The notes beneath the pieces were generated by a model. That model saw nothing but the letters and a program-made list of their open reading frames with translations, did no database searches and was not told where the DNA came from. Of a DNA stretch of 15,393 nt, positions 14,176 to 15,393 are shown in pieces. The translations under genes and the position numbers were made by a program. This stretch comes from JBBECJ01 sp041751795 (GTDB lineage: Bacteria; Chloroflexota; Chloroflexia; Thermomicrobiales; CFX8), in NCBI GenBank assembly GCA_041751795.1, contig JBGSWU010000302.1, positions 1 to 15,393 on the forward strand, written 5' to 3'. Position 1 is the stretch's first letter. Each line of letters starts with the position of its first letter.

Positions 14176-15393
14176 TTGGTCAATCGTCACGGGAGGTCCC
14201 TGTCCGTCGTTTTGCTCCTCATCATGGTGCTGGCGCTGTCTGTCACCCCAGGGCTGACACAACAGGCGCAGGCGGCAGTGCCGCAGCCTGTCGCTGCCAA
14301 TGCCGCGCTCGATTGGTTGCGGACCCAGCAGCAGTTGGATGGTGGTTTTTCCGCCTTCGGTGGTGGAAGTGATGCCAGCGTCAGCGCCGATGTCGCCTAT
14401 GCACTTGCAGCCGCTGGCATCCATCCCAGCACGATCCGATCGGCAGCCGATGCCAGCCTGTTGGGGTATTTGCGATCGGTTGCTGCGCAGGAAGCGGCCA
14501 ATCCCGGACGAGCAGCAAAACTGGTCCTCGCGTTCCATGTCGCGGGTGAGAATCCACGCGCTATCGATGGTGTCGATCTTGTTAGCGCGATCGAGCAGGG
14601 ATTCAACATCGAAACTGGCTGGTATGGCACATCGTTCTTCGGCCACACGCTTGCGGTCCTCGCATTGGATTCGCAGGGCGTCCCGATTTCTGACGAAGCG
14701 ATCGACGCGATCCTGATTGCTCAAACTCCCGAAGGCTCGTGGGGTTTTAATGGTGAGCCCATCGCCGGAACGGGAGATTCGAACACGACGGCGATGGCGA
14801 TTCAGGCACTCGTCGCGGCTGATGCCGATCGTGGAGCAATCGACGGTGGTCTGGAGTATCTGGCGTCACTCCAGAATGCTGAGGACGGATCAATCTCCTA
14901 CGACGCGTTCTCTGTCGGCGACCCAGGTGGCGACGCCAACTCGACGGCGTTGGCAATCCAGGCGTTCGTCGCAGCGGGAAACGACCCGTCGACGTTGCCG
15001 CTCGGTGACCTGCTGGCGGGACTGCTCATATTCCAGAACGAGAGTGGCGCATTCCAGTTTCAACCAGCCTTCCCGGACGATTCGCTGCTGGCGACGGCAC
15101 AGGCTGTTCCGGCGTTGCTGCTGAAAGCGTTCCCGTATGACTCGTTGCCAAATGCGAATCCGTTGCTCGCCGCTGCCGAACCTGCAGCCCCGGTCGATGG
15201 TTGCGTGTACTACGGCGTCACGCAACATAATGTCTGCACGACGTTTGCGACTTACTGGGAAACGCATGGTGGTCTCGCGATCTTCGGCTATCCGCTTACT
15301 GAGGTGGTGGAGGTTGGAGGGCGTGACGTTCAGTACTTCGAACGCGCCATCTTCGAACGACACCCTGAGAACGCCGGAACCGAGTACGAAGTA
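14176..15393 (+). CDS. Exported alpha/alpha-toroid (intrinsic-factor/transcobalamin-like) protein with LGFP-like segment, partial at right edge
   Basis: The frame is open from TTG 14176 through 406 codons to the window edge. A signal peptide is clear: basic MVNRHGRS, hydrophobic core LSVVLLLIMVLALSV, cleavage near AQA-A (about 32). Residues 39-330 are an alpha/alpha toroid of the prenyltransferase/squalene-cyclase repeat class, with repeats such as LDWLRTQQQLDGGFSAFGGG, IAQTPEGSWGFNG, YLASLQNAEDGSISYD and LIFQNESGAFQF, each followed by a TALAIQAFVAA-type helix. After a linker, residues 343-406 (CVYYGVTQH, then FGYPLTE and VQYFERAIFE) resemble the LGFP-like segment common in exported Chloroflexota proteins. 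The DXDD-type acid of cyclases is not seen, and export rules out an ordinary terpene enzyme. Intrinsic factor and transcobalamin use this same barrel, and a cobalamin riboswitch lies upstream, so B12 binding is the best inference. TTG start chosen for GGAAGGGGA and the full signal peptide; ATG 14224 would remove its basic end. Confidence 0.82.
   Translation, partial: MVNRHGRSLSVVLLLIMVLALSVTPGLTQQAQAAVPQPVAANAALDWLRTQQQLDGGFSAFGGGSDASVSADVAYALAAAGIHPSTIRSAADASLLGYLRSVAAQEAANPGRAAKLVLAFHVAGENPRAIDGVDLVSAIEQGFNIETGWYGTSFFGHTLAVLALDSQGVPISDEAIDAILIAQTPEGSWGFNGEPIAGTGDSNTTAMAIQALVAADADRGAIDGGLEYLASLQNAEDGSISYDAFSVGDPGGDANSTALAIQAFVAAGNDPSTLPLGDLLAGLLIFQNESGAFQFQPAFPDDSLLATAQAVPALLLKAFPYDSLPNANPLLAAAEPAAPVDGCVYYGVTQHNVCTTFATYWETHGGLAIFGYPLTEVVEVGGRDVQYFERAIFERHPENAGTEYEV

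Noticed and set aside
14176..15393. Toroid protein as a squalene/terpene cyclase.
   Set aside because: It has a signal peptide, lacks a recognisable cyclase acid motif in the readable part, and is placed under a cobalamin riboswitch.

Overview
The window looks like a piece of a Chloroflexota genome, most likely Thermomicrobia-like. It is GC-rich, with secreted dockerin and cohesin-like proteins, parallel beta-helix repeats, and an exported protein ending in a Chloroflexota-type LGFP-like segment. This assignment rests on protein style and gene content; no rRNA or other taxonomic marker is present. Two genes run off the window, one at each edge.

Left part (1-4656, minus strand): a two-gene operon for secreted proteins. 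The first gene encodes a small exported or membrane-anchored protein with a cohesin-like domain. Two bases later begins a very large secreted protein (at least 1,348 residues). It has a dockerin-like double calcium loop directly after its signal peptide, then a right-handed beta-helix, then alternating Ig-like and CBM6-like modules that continue past the left edge. A cohesin gene coupled to a dockerin gene suggests a minimal two-component, calcium-dependent surface complex for binding polysaccharide.

Middle (4657-7637, plus strand): a divergent intergenic region with a convincing minus-strand promoter and a palindrome, then a complete SERCA/PMR1-like P2A calcium-pumping ATPase with all catalytic motifs.

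Centre right (7736-10902, minus strand): a beta-phosphoglucomutase-type HAD enzyme and a family 65 glycoside phosphorylase. Their genes overlap by 4 bp and together would turn an alpha-glucosyl disaccharide plus phosphate into glucose 6-phosphate. Divergent from them, a TRIC/UPF0126 membrane protein (11146-11781) faces a secondary serine beta-lactamase-type hydrolase across a hairpin.

Right (11832-13613, minus strand): two small, apparently paralogous single-pass membrane proteins sit upstream of the serine hydrolase. From 13811 rightwards on the plus strand lies a clear cobalamin riboswitch. It precedes an exported alpha/alpha-toroid protein that resembles eukaryotic intrinsic factor/transcobalamin in fold class and is followed by an LGFP-like segment that runs off the right edge. 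The riboswitch plus toroid combination suggests an extracellular B12-capture protein and is one of the two most interesting things here. The other is the cohesin-dockerin pair.
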